From NCBI GenBank assembly GCA_023399155.1, contig JAEWQP010000030.1, positions 359,381 to 423,380 of the forward strand: 64,000 bases of DNA, given 5' to 3'. Origin of the DNA: Verrucomicrobiota bacterium (GTDB lineage Bacteria > Verrucomicrobiota > Verrucomicrobiia > Opitutales > Opitutaceae). The notes under the pieces are model-generated. The model had not been told where the DNA came from and made no database searches. It saw nothing but the letters and a program-made list of their open reading frames with translations. Positions 36,728 through 45,114 of the stretch are shown one piece after another. The position numbers and the translations under genes are program-made. Numbering within the stretch: the stretch's first letter is position 1; each line of letters opens with the position of its first letter.

Positions 36728-37645
36728 TCAGGCGCCGAGGATCGCCTCGTATCCGGCACGATAATCTGGATACCGTGGAGCCCAGTGCAGCACGTCCTTC
36801 AGGTGCGCGTTGCTGATGATCCGGTCGGGCACCGGACCGCTTCGTCCCCGCACGGGCGAGACTGGGGCGGAGGCTGGTTCGGAACGGTCGTGGGCGAACT
36901 CCGGGGACGCGACGCCCAGGCGTCGCGCGAGCCAGCCGGCAACTTCGCCCTTCGCGCTCGCCGCGTCGTCCGCGACATTGAATATGCCGCCGCGGACCGT
37001 ATCCGGCGCGTCGAGGCACGCAAATATCGCTGCCACGATATCGTCGCGATGCACGAGGTTGAGCCGATGCGTTCCGGTGCCGGGGAAGTGCGTGGCGCCC
37101 CCGCGGAGCTGATCGAGGAGGTAGTGCCGCTCGGGCCCGTAGATGCCGGCCAGTCGCAACACAAAGGATCGGCGAAAGACACCTGACTCGAGCACGAGTT
37201 TCTCGGCCGCGAGGAGCGGTTCCGAGGCCTCCGAACCGCCGCCGGTGGGTGAGTCCTCGCTCACGGTTTCCCCCCCACCCTGGGCATACACGCTTGTGCT
37301 GCTCGTATAGACGTAGTTGGCCGGCAAGGCGGCTCCCGCCCAGCGCAGGATGCTTTGCGTGCCCTCGACATAGGAATGCCAATACCCCGGCAATCCGCCG
37401 CCTCCGGAGCTCACGCAGTTCACGATATGATCTTGATCGCGCGGCACGGCCGCGTGCCAGACGTCGGTGGCCAGATCGGCCGCGACGATCTCGACGCCGA
37501 GCGCGCGCAGCTCGGCGCCGCGAGCGGGGTTGCGCGTCAGTGCGATCACGCTCCAGCCGCGGGTCCGCGCCTCGCGGGCGACGGCGGTGCCGACATACCC
37601 ACAGCCGAAGATGGCGAGACGTGGTGGAATGGGTTCCTCAAGCAT
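36728..37645 (-). CDS. NAD-dependent epimerase/dehydratase family protein (atypical SDR)
   Basis: The 305-residue protein starts at ATG 37645 (MLEEPIPPRLAIFGCGYVG), where GCGYVG is the Rossmann dinucleotide motif, without the usual GxxGxxG spacing. It has VYTSSTSVYAQ and FVLRLAGIYGPERHYL, typical of extended and YeeZ-like SDR proteins, and a binding-domain tail. The catalytic Tyr-xxx-Lys is weak or shifted, so the enzyme may be a reductase or a non-catalytic sugar-nucleotide protein. The upstream 24-residue extension (GTG 37717) is Arg/Pro-rich and unlikely. It is divergent from the DJ-1 gene. Confidence 0.82.
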   Translation of the reverse strand: MLEEPIPPRLAIFGCGYVGTAVAREARTRGWSVIALTRNPARGAELRALGVEIVAADLATDVWHAAVPRDQDHIVNCVSSGGGGLPGYWHSYVEGTQSILRWAGAALPANYVYTSSTSVYAQGGGETVSEDSPTGGGSEASEPLLAAEKLVLESGVFRRSFVLRLAGIYGPERHYLLDQLRGGATHFPGTGTHRLNLVHRDDIVAAIFACLDAPDTVRGGIFNVADDAASAKGEVAGWLARRLGVASPEFAHDRSEPASAPVSPVRGRSGPVPDRIISNAHLKDVLHWAPRYPDYRAGYEAILGA

Positions 37646-37756
37646 ACGTGTGAGCGATGGTGGGGTTGGCGCGTCCCGACGGAGACGTCCGCCGGTCGGC
37701 GAGACCTGCCGGTGCACTAGCCTTGTGATGAATCGGGCGCCGTGTCAAAAAGCGGC

Positions 37757-38314
37757 ATGGCAAATCCCACAAAGACGGCGCTGATCATCATGACCGAAGG
37801 TGTGGAGGAGATTGAAGCCATCACACCGATCGACCTCCTCCGTCGCGCCGGCGTCGAGGTGACCATCGCGAGCTTGAGCGCCGAGCCGCGCGTCACGGGC
37901 CGGACGGCCATCCTGCTCGGGACGGACACCGATCTGAGTTCCGTAGCCGACCGCCTCTTCGACCTGCTCGTTCTTCCCGGCGGCCCGGGAGTCCGCCACC
38001 TGCGCGCGAGTGCCGCGGTGATCGGCATCACCCAACGCCACGCCGCCGCCGGCCGGCTCGTTGGCGCGATTTGCGCCGCGCCTACCGTGCTCAAGGACGC
38101 TGGTCTGCTCGAGGGCGTCGACCACACCGCGCACTTCTCCGTCGAGGACGAACTCCCGGCGATCCGGAAGGACGTGCCGGTGGTGCGACAGGGCAACATC
38201 ATCACCTCACGCGGCGCCGGCACGGCCGTGCCCTTCGGTCTCGCGCTGATCAGCGCCCTGGTGGACGATGCCACCGCGAAGAAGGTCGCGGACTCAATCT
38301 GCTACCCGCACTGA
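37757..38314 (+). CDS. DJ-1/PfpI family protein
   Basis: The 185-residue protein starts at ATG 37757 (GTG 37742 is possible). It contains ALIIMTEGVEEIEAITPID with the acidic residue that pairs with the active Cys, and VGAICAAPTVL with Cys106 at the nucleophile elbow, matching the position in DJ-1. The preceding DLLVLPGGPG loop is also conserved. DJ-1 proteins act in protein deglycation, chaperone or redox roles; the exact function cannot be told here. It is divergent from the epimerase gene and is followed by an ACAGAGG element. Confidence 0.92.
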   Translation: MANPTKTALIIMTEGVEEIEAITPIDLLRRAGVEVTIASLSAEPRVTGRTAILLGTDTDLSSVADRLFDLLVLPGGPGVRHLRASAAVIGITQRHAAAGRLVGAICAAPTVLKDAGLLEGVDHTAHFSVEDELPAIRKDVPVVRQGNIITSRGAGTAVPFGLALISALVDDATAKKVADSICYPH

Positions 38315-38334
38315 AACCGATTCATTAACCACAG

Positions 38335-38620
38335 AGGACACAGAGAGCACAGAGGAAGTCCGGAGAAGGGCTAGCCGCGAAGAAGCGTACCGACACTCCT
38401 CGTGAACTCGGATGCGCCCCCTTTCAAGGTAGGGCGGTTTCTCCGAAACCGCCGCGAACGCCAACAAACCAACGCGTGCCCTCGGAGAGTGCCCCACCCA
38501 TGGAGCGGCAAGTCCAGGGTTCACCACTGTCTTGAGGCGCCGAGTGAACGGCTCCGACGCCTGCGCCTCATTCGTAGCTTTCCCTTCGCTCTCTGCGCCC
38601 CCCGTGCCCTCTGTGGTTAA
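38335..38620. repeat. Palindromic element with ACAGAGG arms, copy 2, with a GTAGGGCG element nested inside
   Basis: The left arm TTAACCACAGAGGACACAGA starts at 38335 and the right arm ends GTGCCCTCTGTGGTTAA at 38620. Copy 4 of the GTAGGGCG element sits inside at 38428-38499. The gap between the DJ-1 gene and the oxidoreductase (332 bp) is almost entirely this composite. No gene is seen. Confidence 0.8.
38428..38499. repeat. GTAGGGCG palindromic element (copy 4), nested
   Basis: GGTAGGGCGGTTTCTCCG begins and GTGCCCTC...GCCCCACCC ends the copy. The core is shorter and more diverged than in copies 1 and 2. Lies inside the ACAGAGG element. Confidence 0.55.
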
Positions 38621-38646
38621 CTTCGATTCCGACCCCCTCGACTGTC

Positions 38647-40047
38647 ATGCAAACCCACTACGACTTCATCGCGATCGGCGGCGGTAGCGCCGGGTTCAAT
38701 GCCGCGCGCGCGGCGACACGGTTCGCCCAGCGGGTCGCGCTCATCGATGGCGCAAAGGAACTCGGCGGGCTCTGCATCCTGCGCGGCTGCATGCCGTCCA
38801 AGACGCTCATTTACGTCGCGGACGTGCTGCACCACGCCCGACATGGCGCGACGCTCGGCCTGGATATTCCAAGCGCTGCGGCGAACATGCCGGCGGTCCA
38901 TGCGCGCAAGCGTCGCATCATCGGCGAGTTTGCCGACTACCGACGCCAGCAACTCGAGTCGGGCAAGTTCGCCGTGTTGCGGGCCAACGCGCATTTCGTG
39001 GGTCCCAATCGCCTCGAACTTTCCGACGGATCGCTTGTGACGGCCGACAGGATCCTGATCGGGACCGGCTCGCGCGTGAGCTGGCCGCTCGTGCCGGGCC
39101 TGCGCGAATCAAAGCCGTGGACGAGCGACGACGTGCTGGAGCTCGATTTCGTGCCCGAGTCGGTGATCGTGCTCGGCGGCGGCGTCGTCGCCTGCGAACT
39201 CGCGCAGTTTCTCGCCCGCATGGGCACGCGCGTGACTCAGATCCAGCGGAGCGAACACATCCTCAAGGAAAACAGCGCGGAGGCATCGACCGCGGTCGCG
39301 CGCGCGCTGCGCGCCGACGGCATCGAACTGTTCTCGTGCACCCGGCTGGACCAGGTGGCCTTCGACGGCTCGGAGTTTACCGTCACCTTCCGGCACGAGG
39401 GTGCCGAGGTCGAGCGCCGTGCCCGGCACTGCCTCAATGCGCTGGGCCGCGATCCGGACACCTCCGCGCTGGGCCTGGCGGCGGCCGGCATCGAGTGCAA
39501 GCCGACCGGCCACATCCGCACCAACGAGTTTCAGCAAACGACAAATCCGGCCGTCTACGCCGCCGGTGACTGTGCCGGGCCGCACGAAATCGTCCACGTG
39601 GCCATCCAGCAGGCGGAGGTCGCGGTGCGCCATGCCTTCGGCCAGCCGTCCGAACCCGTCGACTATTCGACCCTGCTCTCCGTGGTCTTCACCGACCCGC
39701 AGCTCGCGACCGTCGGGCCGACGCAGCCGCAGCTCGATCTCGCGGGGACGTCCTACCTCGCCGCCTCGTATCCATTCGACGACCACGGCAAGTCGATCCT
39801 GATGGAAGCCAGCATCGGCCACGTCAAGGTGCTGGCCGAACCCGGATCGGGACGGCTGCTGGGTGCGGAGATCGTCGGCCGGGACGCTGGCGAGCTGATC
39901 CACATTTTCTCCGTCGCCCTGTCGGCCAAACTCACGGTCCACGACATGCTGCGCGCCCCGTGGTATCATCCCACCCTGGCGGAAATCATCACCTACCCGC
40001 TCGAGGAGATTGCCGATAGGCTCGCCGAAGGCCGGACTCCCGTCTGA
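38647..40047 (+). CDS. FAD-dependent pyridine nucleotide-disulfide oxidoreductase (Lpd/MerA-like)
   Basis: The 466-residue protein has the FAD motif AIGGGSAGFNAA (residues 9-20), the redox disulfide CILRGC (Cys43, Cys48), the NAD(P)-binding VIVLGGGVVACELAQF and the FAD motif TNPAVYAAGDC. The C-terminal His-Glu pair lies in YHPTLAEI. It transfers electrons from NAD(P)H or a dithiol through FAD and the disulfide. Residue spacing C-x4-C matches dihydrolipoamide dehydrogenase and mercuric reductase, but no E1/E2 or mer genes are adjacent, so the substrate is unknown. Start ATG 38647. Confidence 0.9.
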   Translation: MQTHYDFIAIGGGSAGFNAARAATRFAQRVALIDGAKELGGLCILRGCMPSKTLIYVADVLHHARHGATLGLDIPSAAANMPAVHARKRRIIGEFADYRRQQLESGKFAVLRANAHFVGPNRLELSDGSLVTADRILIGTGSRVSWPLVPGLRESKPWTSDDVLELDFVPESVIVLGGGVVACELAQFLARMGTRVTQIQRSEHILKENSAEASTAVARALRADGIELFSCTRLDQVAFDGSEFTVTFRHEGAEVERRARHCLNALGRDPDTSALGLAAAGIECKPTGHIRTNEFQQTTNPAVYAAGDCAGPHEIVHVAIQQAEVAVRHAFGQPSEPVDYSTLLSVVFTDPQLATVGPTQPQLDLAGTSYLAASYPFDDHGKSILMEASIGHVKVLAEPGSGRLLGAEIVGRDAGELIHIFSVALSAKLTVHDMLRAPWYHPTLAEIITYPLEEIADRLAEGRTPV

Positions 40048-40218
40048 GCCGGGCGCTCTCTCTCAAGGGTCGGCATCCGGCCAGCCACTTCCTGGCGCGC
40101 GATTTCCGAGTACACGACTGGCGCCCGGCGCCTTCACCCCCTCACCTCCGCAACCCTGGGGCCACCCGCGGAGTCCGATATCCGATAAGCTGGAACCTTC
40201 CGTCGCCGATGCTCTGAA

Positions 40219-40302
40219 GGTAGGGCGAACCGTCCCCGGTGAGCCGCGGCCGGCCACCGCGCCCACCGAAGCCTTGGCGAAGGGCGAGTCGTTCGCCCTA
40301 CC
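40219..40302. repeat. GTAGGGCG palindromic element (copy 5)
   Basis: Starts GGTAGGGCGAACCGTCCCCG and ends TCGTTCGCCCTACC, with imperfect pairing in between. Confidence 0.6.
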
Positions 40303-40383
40303 CGAAACCGATTCTCGGAGAGCCGTAGGCGAGCGGGCAGGCTGCGCGTTTCGCGCGTTCGCCCACGAGCGCCGACCCGCACC

Positions 40384-40414
40384 AAAAAAAAGCCCCGGAA
40401 AATTCCGGGGCTTT
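40384..40414 (-). terminator. Terminator of the sodium:sugar symporter gene
   Basis: AAAGCCCCGG-AAAATT-CCGGGGCTTT with an A-tract at 40384-40391, which is the U-run on the minus strand. It starts 31 bp after the symporter stop. The oxidoreductase on the plus strand could also use the stem, but with a weak T-tract. Confidence 0.88.
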
Positions 40415-40444
40415 CGACAAGTGAGACCAGACTGGGGTGTCGCC

Positions 40445-42130
40445 TCAGTTGAGCCAGAAGCTGAAGTAGAGGTAGAGACCGCCGACCAGGCCGAGGATGC
40501 CGAATGCCATCGCCTTGTTCCAGAAGTCCCAACTCGACTCGATATCCTCACCCGCTTCCGCGCGGATCGAGGCGAACGTCAGTCCGCGGATCTTCTCCGG
40601 GTCAGGAGCGGGGGTGGCCAGCGAGGCCACCACGATCAGGATCGCCGAGGCAACGAGCAGGATGCCGGTGGCGTAGAGGAAGTTGAAGTCGCCGATGGCC
40701 GCGAGGAATGCGGGATCGCTGATCTTGCCTCCCGTGGTCCCGTAGAAGGTCTGGATGGTGAGCTTGATCATCCCCAGGATGAATCCGCCGCCGAGACCCC
40801 AGGTGGCGCCCGCGGAGTTCATGCGCGGCCAGAGCAGGCCAATGAGGAACACCGCGGTGATGGGCGGAGCCAGGTAGCCCTGCACGCTTTGCAGATACTG
40901 GTAAAGTCCGCCCTGCGAGATCATTGCCATCACGGGTATCCAGAGCATGCCGACACCGACCACGAACGTCGTGGCAACACGCCCGACCATGAGGAGATGC
41001 TTCGCCGACTTGCCGGGGCGGAGCTTCTCGTAGATATCCACCGTGAAGAGCGAGGCGCTGGAGTTGAAGAGCGAAGCCAGGGAACTCATCAGCGCCGCGA
41101 GCAGACAGGCCACGATCAAACCGCGGACGCCCGTGGGCAATAGGGCCGTCACGAGCGTGGGAAACACACGGTCGCCATCGATGACCGAGACGCCCTCGAC
41201 CAACTTCATCGGGATGCTGATGATGCCCTTCTGGTGCAGCGCCCAGCCGATCATCCCGGGAACCAGGAAGATCAGCACCGGCCAGACCTTGAGCAGACCA
41301 CCGAAGAGCGCGCCGCGGCGTGCGGTGGCGAGATTCTTGGCTGAGAGCGCGCGCTGCACGATATACTGGTCGGTGCACCAGTACCAGATGCCGATGATGG
41401 GCGAGGCGATGAGCACGCCCAGCCACGGGAAGGTCGGATCGGACAACGGACGCCAGAGCGCGAAGTTGTCCGCGTTGGCCTTCGACATCGTGACCAATTC
41501 TCCCCAGCCGCCGAGCTTGTCGAGGCCGATGTAGGTGATCAGGGCGGAGCCGAGGAGGATGATCACGGCCTGCGGGGTTGCCGTGGACATGATCGCGCGC
41601 ATGCCGCCGAACACGGTGTAGACGCCGGTGATCAGCACGGTCGAGAATGCACCGACCCAGAAGGCGGCCTCGGGCGAGCCAAACGTGTCTGGCAGCAGGG
41701 CCTGAAATACGATGGCGCCGGCAAAGACCGTCACGCTCACCTTGGTGATCACGTACGCGACGAGCGACACGCACGAGAGGATCCAGCGGGCCCGCGGGCC
41801 GAAGCGGCGCTCGAGGAACTCTGGGATCGTCTGCACCCCGGACTTGTAGTAGAATGGGACGAAGAACGCCGAGAGCATGATCAGCACCCAGGCGTGCAGT
41901 TCCCAGTGCGCCATGGCCATGCCGGTCGAGGCGCCCTGTCCCGCCAGGCCCACGATGTGCTCGGAGCCGATGTTCGAGGTGAAGATCGAGGCGCCGATCA
42001 CCACCCAGCCGGCGTTTCGCCCGGCGAGGAAGTAGTCGGTCGTATCTTTCTGGTGACGCCCGTACCACCAGGCGACCCAGCCGATCAGGCCGAAGTAGAG
42101 GAAGATGACAATCCAGTCTATCCAGTGCAT
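40445..42130 (-). CDS. Sodium:solute symporter, SSS family (sugar type)
   Basis: The 561-residue protein with about 14 hydrophobic helices begins MHWIDWIVIFLYFGLIGWVA. It shows DYFLAGRNAGWVVIGASIF, the sodium-site segment SNIGSEHIVGLAGQG, and WYWCTDQYIVQRALSAKNL, as in SglT-like sodium:glucose/galactose symporters. It would import a hexose with sodium across the inner membrane. It follows the exported aldose epimerase by 27 bp on the same strand and a LacI regulator lies upstream, so a sugar-responsive operon is likely. The exact sugar is not known. Confidence 0.93.
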   Translation of the reverse strand: MHWIDWIVIFLYFGLIGWVAWWYGRHQKDTTDYFLAGRNAGWVVIGASIFTSNIGSEHIVGLAGQGASTGMAMAHWELHAWVLIMLSAFFVPFYYKSGVQTIPEFLERRFGPRARWILSCVSLVAYVITKVSVTVFAGAIVFQALLPDTFGSPEAAFWVGAFSTVLITGVYTVFGGMRAIMSTATPQAVIILLGSALITYIGLDKLGGWGELVTMSKANADNFALWRPLSDPTFPWLGVLIASPIIGIWYWCTDQYIVQRALSAKNLATARRGALFGGLLKVWPVLIFLVPGMIGWALHQKGIISIPMKLVEGVSVIDGDRVFPTLVTALLPTGVRGLIVACLLAALMSSLASLFNSSASLFTVDIYEKLRPGKSAKHLLMVGRVATTFVVGVGMLWIPVMAMISQGGLYQYLQSVQGYLAPPITAVFLIGLLWPRMNSAGATWGLGGGFILGMIKLTIQTFYGTTGGKISDPAFLAAIGDFNFLYATGILLVASAILIVVASLATPAPDPEKIRGLTFASIRAEAGEDIESSWDFWNKAMAFGILGLVGGLYLYFSFWLN

Positions 42131-42157
42131 ATGTGTCCTTGGGGAAAACTCAGCCGC

Positions 42158-43297
42158 TCAGCGCGTGCTGAAGCGATAGATGATGGTGTTCTGGTAAACC
42201 TCGCCGGGGCTGAGGACCACGGAGGGGAACTGCGGCTTGTTCGGCGAATCGGGGTAATGCTGCGGCTCGAGGCAGAAGCCCGTCCGCTGCTGGTAGACCA
42301 CCCCGCCCTTCCCCGTGATCGTGCCGTCGAGGAAGTTGCCCGAGTAAAACTGAAGTCCCGGTTCGTCGCTGAGCACGTCCAGGACACGGCCGGTGGACGC
42401 CTCGTAGACGGTCGCCTGGACGCCCAGCTGGCCCGCCGGCTTGTCGATCACCCAATTGTGGTCGTAGCCCGGGCCGTACTGCAGCTGCGTGTCCGGTTCG
42501 TTGATACGCGAGCCGATCGCGGTCGGCTTGCGGAAGTCGAACGGCGTGCCCTCGACCGGCATGTACTCGCCCGTCGTGATGAGCGTCTTGTCGATCGGCG
42601 TGATCCGCGAGGCGTGGATCATCAGCTCGTGCCCGAGGATGTCGCCGTCGCCCTGCCCGCGCAGGTTGAAATAGGAATGGTGGGTGAGATTGCAGACCGT
42701 CGGCTTGTCCGTGGTCGCGCTGAAATCGAGCTTCAGCTCGTTGTTGTTGGTGAGCGTGTAGACGGCGGTCACCTGCAGGTTGCCGGGGAAGCCCTCCTCG
42801 CCATCCTTGCTCAGGTAGGTGAGCTCGAGCGCCGCGCCGTCCTTCGACTCGACCGCGCGGCCGGACCAGACGACCTTGTCAAAGCCCTTCACGCCGCCGT
42901 GCAGCGAATTGGGACCGTCGTTCTTCGCGAGCGTGTAGGTCGTGCCGTCGAGAGTGAACTGGGCGTTGCCGATGCGGTTGCCGTAGCGGCCGACGAGGCA
43001 GCCGAAGTACGGCGTCTTGTCGATGTAGCCCTGGAGATTGTCATAGCCCAGGACGACGTCGCCCATCTTGCCGTTCCGATCCGGCATGAGGAGCGTCACG
43101 ACGATGCCGCCGTAGGTGGTGATCGTGGCCTCGGCGCCGCGCGCGTTGCGCAGGGTGAAGAGGTCCACGGTCGCACCGTCGGGAGTCTTGCCCCACGGTT
43201 TCTTCGTGACCTCGACGGCAGCCATCGCGCTGCCGGCAAAACCGGCGGCACTGGCAGCCACGCCGGCGATCAGGGTCCATTCGCGAACAGTATGCAT
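42158..43297 (-). CDS. Aldose 1-epimerase with signal peptide
   Basis: The 379-residue protein has an N-terminal signal (MHTVREWTLIAGVAASAAGF, cleavage near AMAA) and the mutarotase domain. Key segments are GRYGNRIGNAQF, NSLHGGVKGFDKVVW, the catalytic His in NLTHHSYFNL and the Glu in TGFCLEPQHYPDSPN. It interconverts alpha and beta anomers of aldoses. Export suggests mutarotation in the periplasm before uptake by the neighbouring symporter. It starts at ATG 43297; an earlier start at 43339 or 43360 would spoil the signal peptide. Confidence 0.92.
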   Translation of the reverse strand: MHTVREWTLIAGVAASAAGFAGSAMAAVEVTKKPWGKTPDGATVDLFTLRNARGAEATITTYGGIVVTLLMPDRNGKMGDVVLGYDNLQGYIDKTPYFGCLVGRYGNRIGNAQFTLDGTTYTLAKNDGPNSLHGGVKGFDKVVWSGRAVESKDGAALELTYLSKDGEEGFPGNLQVTAVYTLTNNNELKLDFSATTDKPTVCNLTHHSYFNLRGQGDGDILGHELMIHASRITPIDKTLITTGEYMPVEGTPFDFRKPTAIGSRINEPDTQLQYGPGYDHNWVIDKPAGQLGVQATVYEASTGRVLDVLSDEPGLQFYSGNFLDGTITGKGGVVYQQRTGFCLEPQHYPDSPNKPQFPSVVLSPGEVYQNTIIYRFSTR

Positions 43298-43675
43298 GGT
43301 GCTGGGAGACGGGTTTCCTTCAGGAGTGAACGGGGTCATGGGTGGGTCGCGCGCGAACACAGCGACGCCGGAGAGGCGTCCCGGGGCTCAAGAGCGCTCG
43401 GGAGACGTGGGTGAATGGGACAGGTGCCGGACACTGGGGTCGTGAACACGGAACAGACTCCATGGCTCGCATCGGGGGCTGCAGGCCGGACATCGGGGAA
43501 CGACGGGTTCTCCCCGACGGCCCGACGCGCTTCGAGAGGAAAGAGCTTATTACATTAGAGCGCCCGCCGGAATCTGGAGAGATCCCGGAGAACACCCTGC
43601 GGCTCTACATCGCAGCTCATTTCGCGGCCGACGAGTTCAAACCCGGGGCGCGACGCCATTTCCGCAACTTTACCG
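43298..43675. other. Gap between LacI regulator and epimerase
   Basis: 378 bp without a convincing gene. It must contain the epimerase-symporter promoter (minus strand); the only AT-rich spot is around 43546-43558 (GCTTATTACATTA). I found no copy of the AAACGCGCGTTT palindrome seen upstream of the regulator. Confidence 0.35.
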
Positions 43676-44689
43676 TCAAACACGCCGCGGCAGTGTGGTG
43701 CCTTCGAGCCAGCGCCCCGGCGTCACGATCGTGCGATAGAGCGGAGGCGCTCCCCGATCGTTGCGGTTGATCTTGTCGATCAGCAGCTGCACGGCGATCG
43801 CGCCGATGGCGTTCCATTCCTGCTGCACGCCGGAGATCGCCTGGTCGGCGAGTGCGTTCACGTTGGCCAGGCCGAGATCGGCTCCGGCGCGCACGCCGGT
43901 GCGCTCGAGCCAGCCGCTGACCGACTCGCGCAACACGTTCGACGTGATGAGGGCATCCGGACGCTGCTCCCGAAACCACGCGTCAAAGGCCTCGTCGGTC
44001 CAGGCGGGGACGATGAATGGCTGCACCAGATCCAGTCCGCCGCTGTGCACCTCGAGGTAATAGGCGCCGAGATTGAGGCCGCGGGTGCGCTCGTGCACGC
44101 CCTCGGTCAGGACCACTCCCGGGCGACGGTATCCACGCGCTCGACACTCGTTCAGGATCATGCGCATGCCCGAGTAGGAATCGTGGGCCACGCGATCAAA
44201 ACGCGGCTCCATCACGGAAAGCTCGATCGAAACCGCACAGAACTCCTCCCAGCGCAGCGTGATCGTGCCCCGCGGCTCCGGCAGCGGGCCGATCACGACG
44301 CCCTGGACATTCCGGGCAAGCAGGATGTCGTTGAGCCGCTCGGGCGAGAATCCCGCGTCGCCGACCACGAACTCCTCGAGCCGATAGCCCTGCGCGGCCG
44401 CCGCCTCGGTCGCGCCCGCGAGGTGCTCGCGCTGTCGCTCCGCGGGCGAATCGGCGCGGATCAAGTAGGCCAGCGTGGCGGAGAACTCTCCGGTGCGTCG
44501 CTGGCGCAGGTTGGCGCCGAGGGCCGAAAGCAGCGGATTGGGTCGATACCCCATCTGCTCGGCGATGGCCTTGATGCGCGTGCGCGTGGACTCCGGCAGA
44601 CGCCGGTCATTGCGCAGCGCGCGGGAAACGGTGGTTTGGTGGACGCCTGCAGCACGTGCGACATCCTCCATGGTCGGACTGGGCTTCAC
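43676..44689 (-). CDS. LacI-family transcriptional regulator
   Basis: The 337-residue protein begins at GTG 44689 (KPSPTMEDVARAAGV) with the LacI helix-turn-helix MEDVARAAGVHQTTVSRALR and hinge NPLLSALGANLRQRR. The periplasmic-binding-like effector domain ends in TTLPRRV. The alternative start ATG 44731, with a GGAACGAG site before it, adds 14 residues. It would bind an operator as a dimer and respond to a sugar. Its position directly upstream of the mutarotase and symporter suggests it controls them. A 12-bp palindrome lies 71 bp before this start. Confidence 0.92.
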   Translation of the reverse strand: MKPSPTMEDVARAAGVHQTTVSRALRNDRRLPESTRTRIKAIAEQMGYRPNPLLSALGANLRQRRTGEFSATLAYLIRADSPAERQREHLAGATEAAAAQGYRLEEFVVGDAGFSPERLNDILLARNVQGVVIGPLPEPRGTITLRWEEFCAVSIELSVMEPRFDRVAHDSYSGMRMILNECRARGYRRPGVVLTEGVHERTRGLNLGAYYLEVHSGGLDLVQPFIVPAWTDEAFDAWFREQRPDALITSNVLRESVSGWLERTGVRAGADLGLANVNALADQAISGVQQEWNAIGAIAVQLLIDKINRNDRGAPPLYRTIVTPGRWLEGTTLPRRV

Positions 44690-44759
44690 GGTCCAAATGA
44701 CGCTGTGGCGAGCGGCGCGTTTCGCGCGCATCTCGTTCCGGGTGAATATTCGGGGGGCG

Positions 44760-44771
44760 AAACGCGCGTTT
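44760..44771. promoter_or_regulatory. AAACGCGCGTTT palindrome, possible LacI-type operator
   Basis: A perfect 12-bp dyad with a central CG step, of the AANCG..CGNTT type typical of LacI-family operators. It is 71 bp upstream of the regulator start and about 30 bp from the leader region of the next gene. Assignment is inference from shape and position. Confidence 0.4.
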
Positions 44772-44862
44772 TCCGCATCGTTTGCCCAAGGAAACAAACC
44801 ATGCGCGACCACGCGACAGGATGCGCTTGCGCGCAGCGCACCGGAACGTCATCCCATTTTCG

Positions 44863-45042
44863 ATGCACTTCGCCAGCCACCGTCATGCAGCCTGCATGCA
44901 GCGCCCGTTTTCCCACGCGTCGCTGTGGTGGTGGTCGCCTCGCAGGCCCCGGCGATGGTGTCGCTGACGTGACAGACCAGCAGCACCCGCGCGACGCATG
45001 AGTCGCGCCCCCGGGCCCGGTCCTTGATCGGGCCTTTTTCGT
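44863..45042 (+). promoter_or_regulatory. Leader peptide with three Trp codons followed by terminator (possible attenuator)
   Basis: A 34-codon ORF (44863-44967) contains HASLWWWSPRR with three successive TGG codons and another Trp near its end. After its stop, GGCCCG-9 nt-CGGGCC-TTTTT (45014-45039) forms a textbook terminator. Within the leader, TCGCC and GGCGA next to the Trp codons can pair, and AGGCCC can compete for the GGGCC strand of the terminator. This is the layout of a tryptophan attenuator. The gene behind is a methyltransferase, not an obvious Trp enzyme. No clear Shine-Dalgarno precedes ATG 44863, while a different ATG at 44801 has AAGGAA, so the assignment is tentative. Confidence 0.4.
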
Positions 45043-45114
45043 GTCCGCCCTCCTCACGTCTGCATCGCACCGCGATCCCCGGGATTCGCACCGTGCATCC
45101 TTCGCATTCATACC

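Larger units (their letters stand above)
40048..40444. other. Convergent gap with GTAGGGCG element and terminator
   Basis: This 397-bp gap between convergent genes has no gene. It holds copy 5 of the GTAGGGCG element (40219-40302) and a strong terminator for the symporter (40384-40414). Confidence 0.6.

Noticed and set aside
36163..37186. Plus-strand frames across the exbD gap and the epimerase
   Set aside because: They are antisense or repeat-derived and resemble no family.
44801..45001. 67-codon ORF with AAGGAA before ATG 44801
   Set aside because: Good ribosome site, but the product is Cys/Thr/Arg-rich without a pattern and overlaps the Trp leader and the terminator; kept only as an alternative to the leader.
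44820..45042. SAM or SAH riboswitch before the methyltransferase
   Set aside because: I could not match the conserved cores of the known SAM or SAH aptamers.
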